Source of the DNA: Prochlorococcus sp. AG-347-K20
GTDB taxonomy: Bacteria > Cyanobacteriota > Cyanobacteriia > PCC-6307 > Cyanobiaceae
Direction of reading: 5' to 3'
DNA: 64,000 bases
Assembly: GCA_003281315.1 (NCBI GenBank)
Contig: QCCH01000001.1
Location: 186,001 to 250,000 of the forward strand
The notes beneath the pieces were generated by a model, which was not told where the DNA came from, made no database searches, and saw only the letters and a program-made list of their open reading frames with translations. The position numbers and the translations under genes were made by a program. Below, piece by piece: positions 57,845 through 64,000 of the stretch (positions within the stretch are counted from its first letter, which is position 1; each line of letters starts with the position of its first letter).

Positions 57845-58399
57845 ATGAATGAAAATAATTTAAAAACAAAGAAATTAATTAATTTTGGTCCATCTGGAAG
57901 AGCTGTCGCTCAACCTATAGACAATAGTTTATTGGATAATATTTTTGAACATCTAACAATGGAAAGATATGCCAATGTTCAATATTTTTCTATTTATCTT
58001 TGGTTTCAAGAACGTGATTTAAATGGATTTGCCTCTCATTTTCTTAGTGAATCACAAGGTGAAATGGTACATGCTCAGAAATTTGCAGATTACTTAATCG
58101 CACGAGGACAAAGCGTAAAATTAGATGAAATTCCTGCACCCGTTCAAACATGGGATTCAATAGAGGAGCTGATTTCTTATTCTTTCAACATGGAGGCTGA
58201 TTTAACTTCATCTCTTCAACAACTTTATTCCATATCAGAAAGAATTTCAGATACAAGAACTAACGTATTTTTAGATCCAATTATAGAGGCTCAAACGCAA
58301 TCAGAAGATGAATTTGCCAACATACTGGGCAAAGTAAAGTTTGCTTCTAATCAACCTTCGGCAATCTTATTAATAGATAGTGATTTAAAGAAAAAATAA
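57845..58399 (+). CDS. Ferritin
   Basis: A non-heme ferritin of 184 residues from ATG 57845 (a TTG two codons upstream at 57839 is also open). Di-iron residues are visible in order: E40 (MERYANVQYF), E73 and H76 (EMVHAQKF), and E117 (NMEADL), the ferroxidase set of marine-picocyanobacterial ferritins. It stores iron and limits its toxicity. A -10-like TATTAT (57817-57822) lies upstream. The gene overlaps the end of the convergent small gene by 15 bases. Confidence 0.93.
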   Translation: MNENNLKTKKLINFGPSGRAVAQPIDNSLLDNIFEHLTMERYANVQYFSIYLWFQERDLNGFASHFLSESQGEMVHAQKFADYLIARGQSVKLDEIPAPVQTWDSIEELISYSFNMEADLTSSLQQLYSISERISDTRTNVFLDPIIEAQTQSEDEFANILGKVKFASNQPSAILLIDSDLKKK

Positions 58400-58672
58400 A
58401 TTACTTTCAAATTTATTTTCATTCAATGTCCTTTTAGTTATTTCAAAAAGTAAATTCGAAAAGTTGATTTTCTCGTTTTTTTTATTTAAGATTTTTGCTA
58501 TTTTATGAATCTCATTAACCCTTTTAAAAATATTTTTGTTTTCAGTAAGTAACCTTCCCTTCAATGATTTATTTTCTGTGGTTTTGTAGGATTGCTTGAT
58601 ATTTCTGAGTCTATTCGATAAAACATCAACTTCCATTAACAAGTTGTTAGTAAGTAATTGTGATTCCTTCAT
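58385..58672 (-). CDS. Small helical protein downstream of the CRP-type regulator
   Basis: The frame opens at a GTG (58714) inside the regulator gene, but ATG 58672, four bases after the regulator's stop, is the likelier start, giving 95 residues. The product is Lys/Asn/Leu-rich and predicted helical (LTNNLLMEVDVLSNRLRN), without cysteines or membrane segments. It is probably co-transcribed with the regulator and so Fur-controlled. Function unknown. Its last 15 bases overlap the ferritin end. Confidence 0.65.
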   Translation of the reverse strand: MKESQLLTNNLLMEVDVLSNRLRNIKQSYKTTENKSLKGRLLTENKNIFKRVNEIHKIAKILNKKNEKINFSNLLFEITKRTLNENKFESNLFFL

Positions 58673-58676
58673 ATTG

Positions 58677-59264
58677 TTATAGGGGAGATGTTTCAATAAA
58701 AGAAGGAGCAACACTTACTGTTTGGGTTCCAATAGGAGCTATTAATAACTCAGATGATCTTAATTTAGAAATTAATCTTGTTGATGTTACTCGTGTAGAA
58801 CCGATTAATTCACCAATCCTTTCATGAGTCAATCTAAAAGGCAACTCACACCATTGGCCACATCTTCTACCTAGACGATTTACTAGTATTGAAAACAACG
58901 CTTGTAATCGCTGTTCTGCATTTCCTAAGTGTCTAATTCTAAGAAGTTGCAACGTCCATTCATTTACTGCATCGAAACCGATATTCTCATCAATATTTAC
59001 ATTGCTGTGAAACGACAAATCTGTTAATGCTTCAACGCAGACCCCTTCACTACATAAAAGGTCCGTTCTTAATTGGTCTCCTGATTGTAAAAATGCGAGT
59101 GTCATCCCTTCAGTTTCTTCACAAGGACAATAAACTCTTGCAATTCCACTCTCAACTTCTAAGCATGTTCCTTTTGGTCTTGATGAAGGATCTATTAATA
59201 CGGATTGTCCAGTTATTATCCTTACCGATTTTGACGGAGATTCTCCATAGCTATGGAAATTCAT
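58677..59264 (-). CDS. CRP/FNR-family transcription regulator, cysteine-rich
   Basis: A 195-residue CRP-type regulator: an N-terminal jelly-roll (IITGQSVLIDPSSRPKGTC onward), a dimer helix (VNEWTLQLLRIRHLGNAEQRL) and a C-terminal winged HTH (LTHERIGELIGSTRVTSTRLI). The cAMP-binding FGExAL...R-S/T motif is not present. Seven cysteines occur, including CPC, CSEGVC and CGQWC. The open frame extends to 59297 but those codons run through a Fur box, so ATG 59264 is chosen. By recollection, a Crp-type gene next to ferritin responds to iron in Prochlorococcus. Confidence 0.9.
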   Translation of the reverse strand: MNFHSYGESPSKSVRIITGQSVLIDPSSRPKGTCLEVESGIARVYCPCEETEGMTLAFLQSGDQLRTDLLCSEGVCVEALTDLSFHSNVNIDENIGFDAVNEWTLQLLRIRHLGNAEQRLQALFSILVNRLGRRCGQWCELPFRLTHERIGELIGSTRVTSTRLISKLRSSELLIAPIGTQTVSVAPSFIETSPL

Positions 59265-59276
59265 TAATTTAAATTT

Positions 59277-59295
59277 GATAATGAGAATTATTATC
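59277..59295. promoter_or_regulatory. Fur box A, at the regulator's transcription start
   Basis: GATAATGAGAATTATTATC matches the Fur 19-mer consensus at 17 of 19 positions. It lies 12 bases upstream of the regulator ATG and covers the predicted start of transcription (near 59290), the position expected for repression when iron is plentiful. Confidence 0.8.
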
Positions 59296-59296
59296 A

Positions 59297-59325
59297 ATTA
59301 TGGACTAAAAAATTACTTATTGCAA
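59297..59325 (-). promoter_or_regulatory. Promoter of the CRP-type regulator gene
   Basis: Read on the minus strand: -35 TTGCAA (59325-59320), a spacer of 17 bases, and -10 CATAAT (59302-59297). Both boxes and spacing fit a sigma-70-type promoter. It is bracketed by Fur box B over the -35 and Fur box A just after the -10. Confidence 0.6.
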
Positions 59326-59340
59326 TAGATTCTCATTATC
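59322..59340. promoter_or_regulatory. Fur box B, over the regulator's -35 region
   Basis: GCAATAGATTCTCATTATC matches the Fur consensus at 13 of 19 positions, with a perfect CTCATTATC-type 3' half. It overlaps the -35 of the regulator promoter and lies about 78 bases upstream of the zinc-ribbon gene, so it could affect both directions. Confidence 0.5.
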
Positions 59341-59417
59341 ATAACAATTCTGATGTTTTTCTTTACATAGTATTTAGGAATATAATTTAGATAGAATTGT
59401 TAAACTTTGTATTCTAG

Positions 59418-59606
59418 ATGAGCGCAAATAGAGTTTGTTTTAATTGTGGAAGTTCTGCATTGGTCTCAGATCGATCTTTAGGAGGTAAGATTGTATGCTC
59501 TAAATGTGGATCTTCTTCATTTAAAAATAAATCCTCTTCATTTTTAAAAAGTAAAAAATTAGTATTTCTTGCTATCGCGATAGCTATTTTTATAATTGTT
59601 ATTTAG
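59418..59606 (+). CDS. Small membrane-anchored zinc-ribbon protein
   Basis: A 62-residue protein with an N-terminal zinc ribbon (C7, C10, C27, C30; CFNCGSS and CSKCGSS) and a C-terminal membrane segment (about 48-62). A -10-like TATAAT lies at 59381-59386. It is divergent from the CRP-type regulator across the Fur-box region, so iron may also affect it. Function unknown. Its last eight bases overlap the end of the convergent ABC gene. Confidence 0.8.
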   Translation: MSANRVCFNCGSSALVSDRSLGGKIVCSKCGSSSFKNKSSSFLKSKKLVFLAIAIAIFIIVI

Positions 59607-60387
59607 ATAATCTGTTTATATTCCAGATTCCATTATTATTAGTTACCTCTACTTGAATATTATATAACTTGTTAAGATTTTCACTATTTATAACCTCATT
59701 TTGATCTCCATCAGCGATTATCTTGCCATCTTTTAGCATTATTACCCGATCATAAGTTTTTGTAATTATCGAAATATCATGAGTGACGCACAAAATTTTT
59801 GTATTTAATTTTGATAATTCATTAACCTTATCAACTACAAAAAACTTTGATTTATAATCTAAATTTGCAATTGGTTCATCTAGGATTAATATTTCTGGTT
59901 TTTTTATTAATGCCCTAGCAATAAGAGAAATTTGTTTTTCTCCATCAGATAAATAGGAAAAATTCTTTTTAGATAAATAAGATATATTCATTTTCTTCAT
60001 GATTTCTTCCACCTTATAAGAATCTCTTTCAGATTTATTTTGTACGTAACAATATCTTCCATACAGTCCACTTAAAATTAAATCAAATACTTGTAAATTT
60101 GGATTTATTCTATTTTTTATATCATTATTTACGGTACTTATTTTTTTTCTAAGTTCCCATAAATTTATAAGTTCTTTGTCAAATATCTTCAGTTTCGATT
60201 CATTAGCTACTACTGGGTACAAGTTTCTATTAATTATTTCAATTAGAGATGATTTACCTGAACCATTTGGTCCAATTAAAATTACATTTTCTGAATAAGA
60301 TATCTTTAAATTTAAATCTTTAATTACTCTAAAACCATTTTTAAAACAATTTATATTTTTTGCGTCAAACCAAAATTTATTAAACAC
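59599..60387 (-). CDS. Stand-alone ABC ATPase of the ModF/FecE-like type
   Basis: A 262-residue ABC ATP-binding protein from GTG 60387. Walker A is GPNGSGKSS, the signature is LSDGEKQ, Walker B is ILILDEPIANLD, and the switch His is in VTHD. It resembles the ferric-siderophore/ModF group, but no permease or binding protein is adjacent. Instead it follows a 33-residue membrane peptide (stop and start overlap by one base, TAGTG) and a Rieske oxygenase, a tight three-gene operon. Transport substrate unknown. Confidence 0.85.
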   Translation of the reverse strand: MFNKFWFDAKNINCFKNGFRVIKDLNLKISYSENVILIGPNGSGKSSLIEIINRNLYPVVANESKLKIFDKELINLWELRKKISTVNNDIKNRINPNLQVFDLILSGLYGRYCYVQNKSERDSYKVEEIMKKMNISYLSKKNFSYLSDGEKQISLIARALIKKPEILILDEPIANLDYKSKFFVVDKVNELSKLNTKILCVTHDISIITKTYDRVIMLKDGKIIADGDQNEVINSENLNKLYNIQVEVTNNNGIWNINRLSK

Positions 60388-60488
60388 TAAAACTTACTAC
60401 TCCAAAATATAATCAATTGAATCGAGCTTAAAATAAATATAAAGAGATAAAGCCAATTCAACCATGAAGGTCTATCTACTTTCTTCAT
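60387..60488 (-). CDS. 33-residue membrane peptide between Rieske oxygenase and ABC ATPase
   Basis: ATG 60488 lies three bases after the Rieske gene's stop, and TAG (60389-60387) overlaps the ABC start codon by one base. A charged head (MKKVDRPSW) is followed by a strongly hydrophobic helix (about 10-29, rich in Leu, Ile and Phe) and a short FWSSKF tail. Tight packing on both sides is good evidence for translation. It may be a small membrane subunit tethering the ABC ATPase or the oxygenase. This is inferred. Confidence 0.6.
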   Translation of the reverse strand: MKKVDRPSWLNWLYLFIFILSSIQLIIFWSSKF

Positions 60489-60491
60489 GGA

Positions 60492-61814
60492 TTATATTAT
60501 TAACATAAAAAATATAAGCGGAGCAGCAAATCTTACAAATGTTTTTCTAATAATATCTATATTATTTGCAATTTCTAACTTCTTTATTTCAGGAGGATAT
60601 TTCAATATAACTTTGTCATATACATCAAGATTTTGGGTTTTGTTAATATTTTTCCATGGTTCATCTTTATCTTCAGACTTCTTGTACCACTTCCAAAAAT
60701 AATTTATTATCCTATCTTCTCCCAATAATTTTATTTCATCCTTACTTATAAATCCCATATCGTGATTATATGTTTGTGTTTTTAAAATCATATAATCCTC
60801 ATCGAATATCTTATAAAAAATCTTTCTTTGAGTCTCTTTAAATAATAAGAGGTTATTAAGTAGTTTATTTTGTAGAAATTTCCTGTAGTGTCTTACTATC
60901 ACTCTTGCTTTGTTGTTGCCTAGAGGGATATGATCTAAAACTTGTAAATATCTCGATGAGGAAGGTTCGCCTTTGTAAATTAATATCCTTCCTGGGGGAA
61001 TGTACTTTATCCGAATAAATTCTTTTGTAGGGGCATTCTTGTAATAATAAATACTTTCAATGTATGAGGGATTAACATTGATTTTCTGGTTAAAACTAAC
61101 TAATACGTTTTTATTCACATCTTTATCTGGTATTGTATCGCCATGAACCCAAAAGATATGAAGGATATCTAGGTGATTTTCAATAATCCTTGACCAATCA
61201 CATTTGAAGTCGACTAATACCTCCTCAAAGACATAATCCTTATGTGAAAAACCATTTTCAGATAATTCGTAGTTACTTATAGGTGTATCTTCACTTATAT
61301 TATTTAAATCAGTCTCAGATTTTTTAGAAAAATGTACAAAAATATATCCATTTTTTTCTGAAATTTTGTATTGAGATAAATGAATTCTTTTGGCGTAGTT
61401 ATCGTAGTTATTATCAACTATATGGCGACATGTTATTCTATCGAGATTTTGGCAACTTCCTCCAGATGAAAACTTAGCTCCATGATATGGACATGTTATT
61501 ACACCATCTGATAAATTCCCTCCAAAAAAGGAGGCCCCTCTATGTGGACAAATATTTTTAATGCACCTAACGTTTTTATTTTCATCTCTATAAAGAACAA
61601 GAGGCTCATCATAGAGTGAAAAATAATATAGCTTATTTTTTTTTAGTTCTTTAGAGGGACAAATTGCATACCAACCAAATAAACCTATATTTAAATCTTT
61701 TTGATTTTCTCTAATATCAAACGAGTCAATTTTTACTACCGTTCCTTTTTTAAATGGCTTAAGAACGGTATTAAAGTCTTTTGATTTAAAAAAATTAATT
61801 TGTCTGTTTTCCAT
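60492..61814 (-). CDS. Rieske/mononuclear-iron oxygenase of the PaO/CAO family
   Basis: A 440-residue oxygenase. The Rieske centre is C89-P-H91 and C108-P-Y-H111. The mononuclear iron motif is N213-x2-D216-x2-H219-x4-H224 (ENHLDILHIFWVH). A C-terminal membrane segment (about 420-440) matches pheophorbide-a-oxygenase-type proteins. Relatives act on chlorophylls. Prochlorococcus makes divinyl-chlorophyll b with a divergent Rieske enzyme (PhCAO), so this is a candidate, but that identity cannot be proved from the sequence. It heads the operon with the 33-residue peptide and the ABC ATPase. Confidence 0.85.
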   Translation of the reverse strand: MENRQINFFKSKDFNTVLKPFKKGTVVKIDSFDIRENQKDLNIGLFGWYAICPSKELKKNKLYYFSLYDEPLVLYRDENKNVRCIKNICPHRGASFFGGNLSDGVITCPYHGAKFSSGGSCQNLDRITCRHIVDNNYDNYAKRIHLSQYKISEKNGYIFVHFSKKSETDLNNISEDTPISNYELSENGFSHKDYVFEEVLVDFKCDWSRIIENHLDILHIFWVHGDTIPDKDVNKNVLVSFNQKINVNPSYIESIYYYKNAPTKEFIRIKYIPPGRILIYKGEPSSSRYLQVLDHIPLGNNKARVIVRHYRKFLQNKLLNNLLLFKETQRKIFYKIFDEDYMILKTQTYNHDMGFISKDEIKLLGEDRIINYFWKWYKKSEDKDEPWKNINKTQNLDVYDKVILKYPPEIKKLEIANNIDIIRKTFVRFAAPLIFFMLII

Positions 61815-61972
61815 AAATTAATTTCTTTTTTTAAATGACTGTTTATCTTTCGGAACTATAACTCAAGTAAATAATCAATTTCTTATAAAAAGAAAATTCT
61901 CTATTATTTGTAGCAATAATTATGTAGTTATCGAAAAATATCGAGTATCTATCTTATCTATGTATCTTTATT

Positions 61973-62167
61973 TCATGTTTTTTGTATCTTTTGTGATTCT
62001 TTCAAATTTTTTATGTAATCAATAGCATCATCAATATTTTTGTGGAAATTACATTGACCCAAATAACAACCTATAAATCTTAAAAATTTTCTCTTGCCAC
62101 CACTAATTTCATATCTATGAATTGTTCCGCCATCTATAGGCGCATAAATAAGTTCTGGTAGTGCCAT
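61973..62167 (-). CDS. Small soluble hypothetical protein (64 aa)
   Basis: A 64-residue protein from ATG 62167. MALPELIYAPIDGGTIHRYEI looks beta-rich; GCYLGQC puts two cysteines five residues apart and is followed by a helical HKNIDDAIDYIKN tail. No family is recognised. It is monocistronic with 158 bases before the Rieske gene on the same strand. Confidence 0.6.
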   Translation of the reverse strand: MALPELIYAPIDGGTIHRYEISGGKRKFLRFIGCYLGQCNFHKNIDDAIDYIKNLKESQKIQKT

Positions 62168-62520
62168 ATTAATTTTGTATTTAATACTTAATTAAACAAT
62201 AATTCATGTTTAAATACATTTCCATAGCTCAATCCATAATATTTAATAATTAATTTATTTATTTTTGGATAATTATTTATTGAATACCCATTTATTATTT
62301 GTAATCTATTAATTATTGAGATAGATTTAGTATTGTGCCAAAAGCATTTAGGCGTTTTTTAAAAAAATTACCAAAAAAAATTCAAACTACAAAGTACTCA
62401 TTTAGAGAGTTTTTATCATCCAAAATATGAAATAACTGTTGTGGTTAATAAATTTTTAATAAAACATAGTCGGCAGAGTTAAATTTTAAACTATATTAAA
62501 TTTGCAATTTTTGAAATATT
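62168..62520. other. Intergenic stretch of about 350 bases without a convincing gene
   Basis: Very AT-rich. The only ORF of note is a GTG-initiated 31-codon frame on the plus strand (62335-62430), whose product would be very basic (KAFRRFLKKLPKKIQTTKY), with a TAGTAT-like element upstream. Without a conserved start or partner I cannot call it a gene. No hairpin or known RNA was recognised. Confidence 0.4.
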
Positions 62521-62862
62521 ATGATCAAAAGGGTTTTTGCGATATTCACTTTAACTTTGCTTTTTCTATTTAATAGTCCAGTTTACTCATTAGATAATTC
62601 TTCAAAAACTCTTGAAAAGTATACTAAAAAGATTTCTAGCAAGTTCACTAGAACTTACTGCAACACTTCCAACTTCGGTATTTCTTATGAAGGAGCTTTG
62701 GCATTTGCTATTGGAGAAACTAATAAGGAATTTAAAAATAATAAACTCAATAAGTTGATAGATTATTCTCTATTAAAAAATTCAATAGTTAATGATTTAG
62801 AAAATAATTGCCAGGTTTATGATTTCGATATTAGTAATTTAGAAAATTTGAAGTTTAACTAG
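62521..62862 (+). CDS. Exported hypothetical protein (113 aa)
   Basis: A 113-residue protein with a signal peptide (about 1-24, hydrophobic IFTLTLLFLF, then SPVYSLD). The mature part is helical with two cysteines (C48 and C98 areas) that could form a disulfide, and the motif FGISYEGALAFAIGETNKEF. Similar short exported proteins are common in Prochlorococcus islands. Function unknown. The convergent small membrane gene ends 21 bases after it. Confidence 0.7.
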   Translation: MIKRVFAIFTLTLLFLFNSPVYSLDNSSKTLEKYTKKISSKFTRTYCNTSNFGISYEGALAFAIGETNKEFKNNKLNKLIDYSLLKNSIVNDLENNCQVYDFDISNLENLKFN

Positions 62863-62883
62863 AAAATGTATATTGTATGAGTC

Positions 62884-63066
62884 TTATTTTTTACCTATCC
62901 AATCATTTGGCTTCTCCATCATCCATTCAAAAACTCCTTTTGCATCAAGGTTTTTAGAAGCATAAACAAATAAAATTGGAAATATTAAAATTACTGCGCC
63001 AATAACTGCTAACTCTATTTTACCGATGCCCATCTCAGTAACTGTTAAAGCAAAATAATTAATCAT
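62884..63066 (-). CDS. Small membrane protein (60 aa)
   Basis: A 60-residue protein with one strong membrane segment (about 17-37, KIELAVIGAVILIFPILFVYA) and a cytoplasmic tail rich in Trp/Met (FEWMMEKPNDWIGKK). It lacks the ExxNGR chlorophyll motif of high-light-inducible proteins. Function unknown. No neighbour within coupling distance. Confidence 0.65.
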   Translation of the reverse strand: MINYFALTVTEMGIGKIELAVIGAVILIFPILFVYASKNLDAKGVFEWMMEKPNDWIGKK

Positions 63067-63233
63067 TATATTTAGTGAATTAAAATTTATTTCTATATAA
63101 TTTATGAAAAAATTTTTAGTTATTTCACTTTTTTATAAAAAATCTTAATTATTTATAGCGAAGGATATTTGTATAAAGTACCTATTTTATTGATGCAGAA
63201 ATTTTAATAATTTAAATAATAGGCTTCTGTTTG

Positions 63234-63383
63234 ATGGTTATGAATCATGAAATTATTATTTTTACTCCTATTTTTGCATTATTGATTGGATTTATAGTAT
63301 TGAGAATATTAAAAAAAAGAAAGAGATCAGCTAAAAGTATCTATAAATTAATAGATGATTTGGAAAAAAAATACATATATTGA
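63234..63383 (+). CDS. Small membrane protein (49 aa)
   Basis: A 49-codon ORF from ATG 63234 (second ATG 63240). The N-terminal half is one membrane segment (IIIFTPIFALLIGFIVL), followed by a very basic patch (KKRKRS) and a helical tail (YKLIDDLEKKYIY). The positive-inside layout puts the tail in the cytoplasm. Function unknown. Short length makes it easy to overlook. Confidence 0.5.
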   Translation: MVMNHEIIIFTPIFALLIGFIVLRILKKRKRSAKSIYKLIDDLEKKYIY

Positions 63384-63404
63384 TTTCTTTTGTAAGAAAA
63401 AAGA

Positions 63405-63701
63405 TTAATCAAATTCTATTCCAACTTCTTCTTTTAAATTTCTATCCAAATCTGGAAGATGAGGTTCAACCCAATGATCTTTGTTATCAATTCCGGCTGC
63501 ATTTACATAATTCATAATATGTTGATCCACTTGCTTGTAAAGATCATGCAAATTTAAATCCATACGAATATCATGTGCAATTTCAGAGACTTGTTTTTCT
63601 GTTAGACAATGATCTGGATGAAGTAAATCACAACATGGTATTCTCTTCTCGATCAATTCATTTAGATTGATTTTTATTTCGTAATCTTGATGGACAGTCA
63701 T
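63405..63701 (-). CDS. Soluble hypothetical protein with His/Cys cluster (98 aa)
   Basis: A 98-residue acidic protein. A CCDLLHPDHC cluster (23-32) carries three cysteines and two histidines, and further His residues follow (HDIRM, LHDLYKQVDQHIM, DHWVEPHLPD). The composition suggests metal binding, but no family is recognised. It ends 22 bases after the convergent small membrane protein. Confidence 0.65.
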   Translation of the reverse strand: MTVHQDYEIKINLNELIEKRIPCCDLLHPDHCLTEKQVSEIAHDIRMDLNLHDLYKQVDQHIMNYVNAAGIDNKDHWVEPHLPDLDRNLKEEVGIEFD

Positions 63702-63797
63702 TGAATTTATAGCTTTATTATCATTATTCTAATATTGTTTAAGGTTTTGTATATCTTTAGTCAAGAAACAAAGTTCTTTAATGCATATACAGTAATC

Positions 63798-63953
63798 TTA
63801 AATAAATAGATCTTCCAAATCTTTATACAATTCATCATTCTCTTTTTGCTTTTCTAGATGGTCATGGTGATCTAGTGAGAGTTCTTTTTTTGAGGTGTAG
63901 AAAAGATATCCAAGGGCTCCAAAAAGTAAGGTTGTTGGTAAAATCATTAGCAT
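63798..63953 (-). CDS. Small membrane protein with a charged tail (51 aa)
   Basis: A 51-codon ORF from ATG 63953 to TAA 63798. One membrane segment (about 2-19, LMILPTTLLFGALGYLFY) is followed by a charged tail with a DHHDH histidine cluster (28-32) and acidic helix (NDELYKDLEDLFI). No family is recognised. It lies close to the end of the window, so upstream context is missing. Confidence 0.5.
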   Translation of the reverse strand: MLMILPTTLLFGALGYLFYTSKKELSLDHHDHLEKQKENDELYKDLEDLFI

Positions 63954-64000
63954 TTAATTGACTTATAATGAATATAGTGCAACACTTATTACAGTCAAGT

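Noticed and set aside
59265..59297. N-terminal extension of the CRP-type regulator (11 more codons to 59297)
   Set aside because: The extra codons are the Fur box itself read as Ile/Leu/Lys; ATG 59264 gives a family-like start.
61929..61944. Direct repeat TATCGA-N4-TATCGA upstream of the Rieske gene, with TATCT repeats beside it
   Set aside because: Short and in AT-rich DNA; not a recognised operator and may be chance.
62335..62430. 31-codon basic ORF on the plus strand from a GTG
   Set aside because: No overlap with or coupling to neighbours, low complexity, AT-rich surroundings. Kept only as a remark in the intergenic entry.
62884..63066. High-light-inducible (Hli) protein
   Set aside because: The ExxNGRxAMxG chlorophyll-binding motif is absent.

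Overview
The window looks like a chromosome segment of a high-light-adapted Prochlorococcus. The DNA is very AT-rich, genes are packed with short or negative spacing, and TTG and GTG starts are common. The gene set is cyanobacterial: pcyA, chlP, hemA with tRNA-dependent heme entry, glpX-type FBP/SBPase, CcsA, Ycf55-like DUF3685, DUF3727, a CofE-like membrane protein and a CofW/CobW GTPase. The phosphoribulokinase and iron genes resemble those of marine picocyanobacteria. The species call rests on recalled protein family features, not on a database search. No tRNA, rRNA, CRISPR array, insertion sequence or prophage was seen.

Layout. 1-5.8 kb: a pair of M16 peptidases on the minus strand, then pcyA and a DevBCA-type exporter operon. 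5.8-12.8 kb: a small basic protein, a glycosyltransferase, rpsB-tsf behind a leader that can fold into a pseudoknot, an unknown protein, recG and a VanX-type dipeptidase. 12.8-23.1 kb: ferredoxin sulfite reductase, glyS, chlP, a VanY-type carboxypeptidase, typA, DUF309, a 31-codon remnant-like ORF, lptB and ccsA. 23.2-31 kb: carbon and tetrapyrrole genes (rpe, glpX, hemA, glgC, gnd, pgl), a CIA30-like protein and a hypothetical protein. 31-38.9 kb: ilvD, a degenerate uracil phosphoribosyltransferase homologue, a pentapeptide protein, a CobW GTPase, purS-purQ, and class II and class I aldolases next to each other. 39-52.6 kb: a long run of minus-strand genes (Gfo/Idh oxidoreductase, accD, prk, leuB, lpxD, proB, YqeG, DUF3727, ruvX, unknown, CofE-like, thioredoxin-fold, DUF3685, hisA). 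52.6-56.4 kb: a CSP41-like epimerase, pgsA, a PPC-glutaredoxin fusion, a small protein, an atypical SDR and nth.

56.5-64 kb is the accessory-looking end. It holds an FbpC/FutC-like ABC ATPase, a previously unlisted 40-residue Cys/Lys-rich peptide, a Fur-box-like site, ferritin, a Cys-rich CRP-family regulator whose promoter is flanked by two Fur-box-like sites, a membrane zinc-ribbon peptide, and an operon of a Rieske oxygenase, a 33-residue membrane peptide and an ABC ATPase. Several short proteins of unknown function follow.

How the genes work together: glpX, rpe, prk and the two aldolases serve the Calvin cycle, with gnd, pgl and glgC handling oxidative pentose phosphate flow and glycogen. 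hemA, chlP and pcyA feed pigments. The 56.5-59.6 kb block reads as an iron uptake, storage and regulation island under Fur control.
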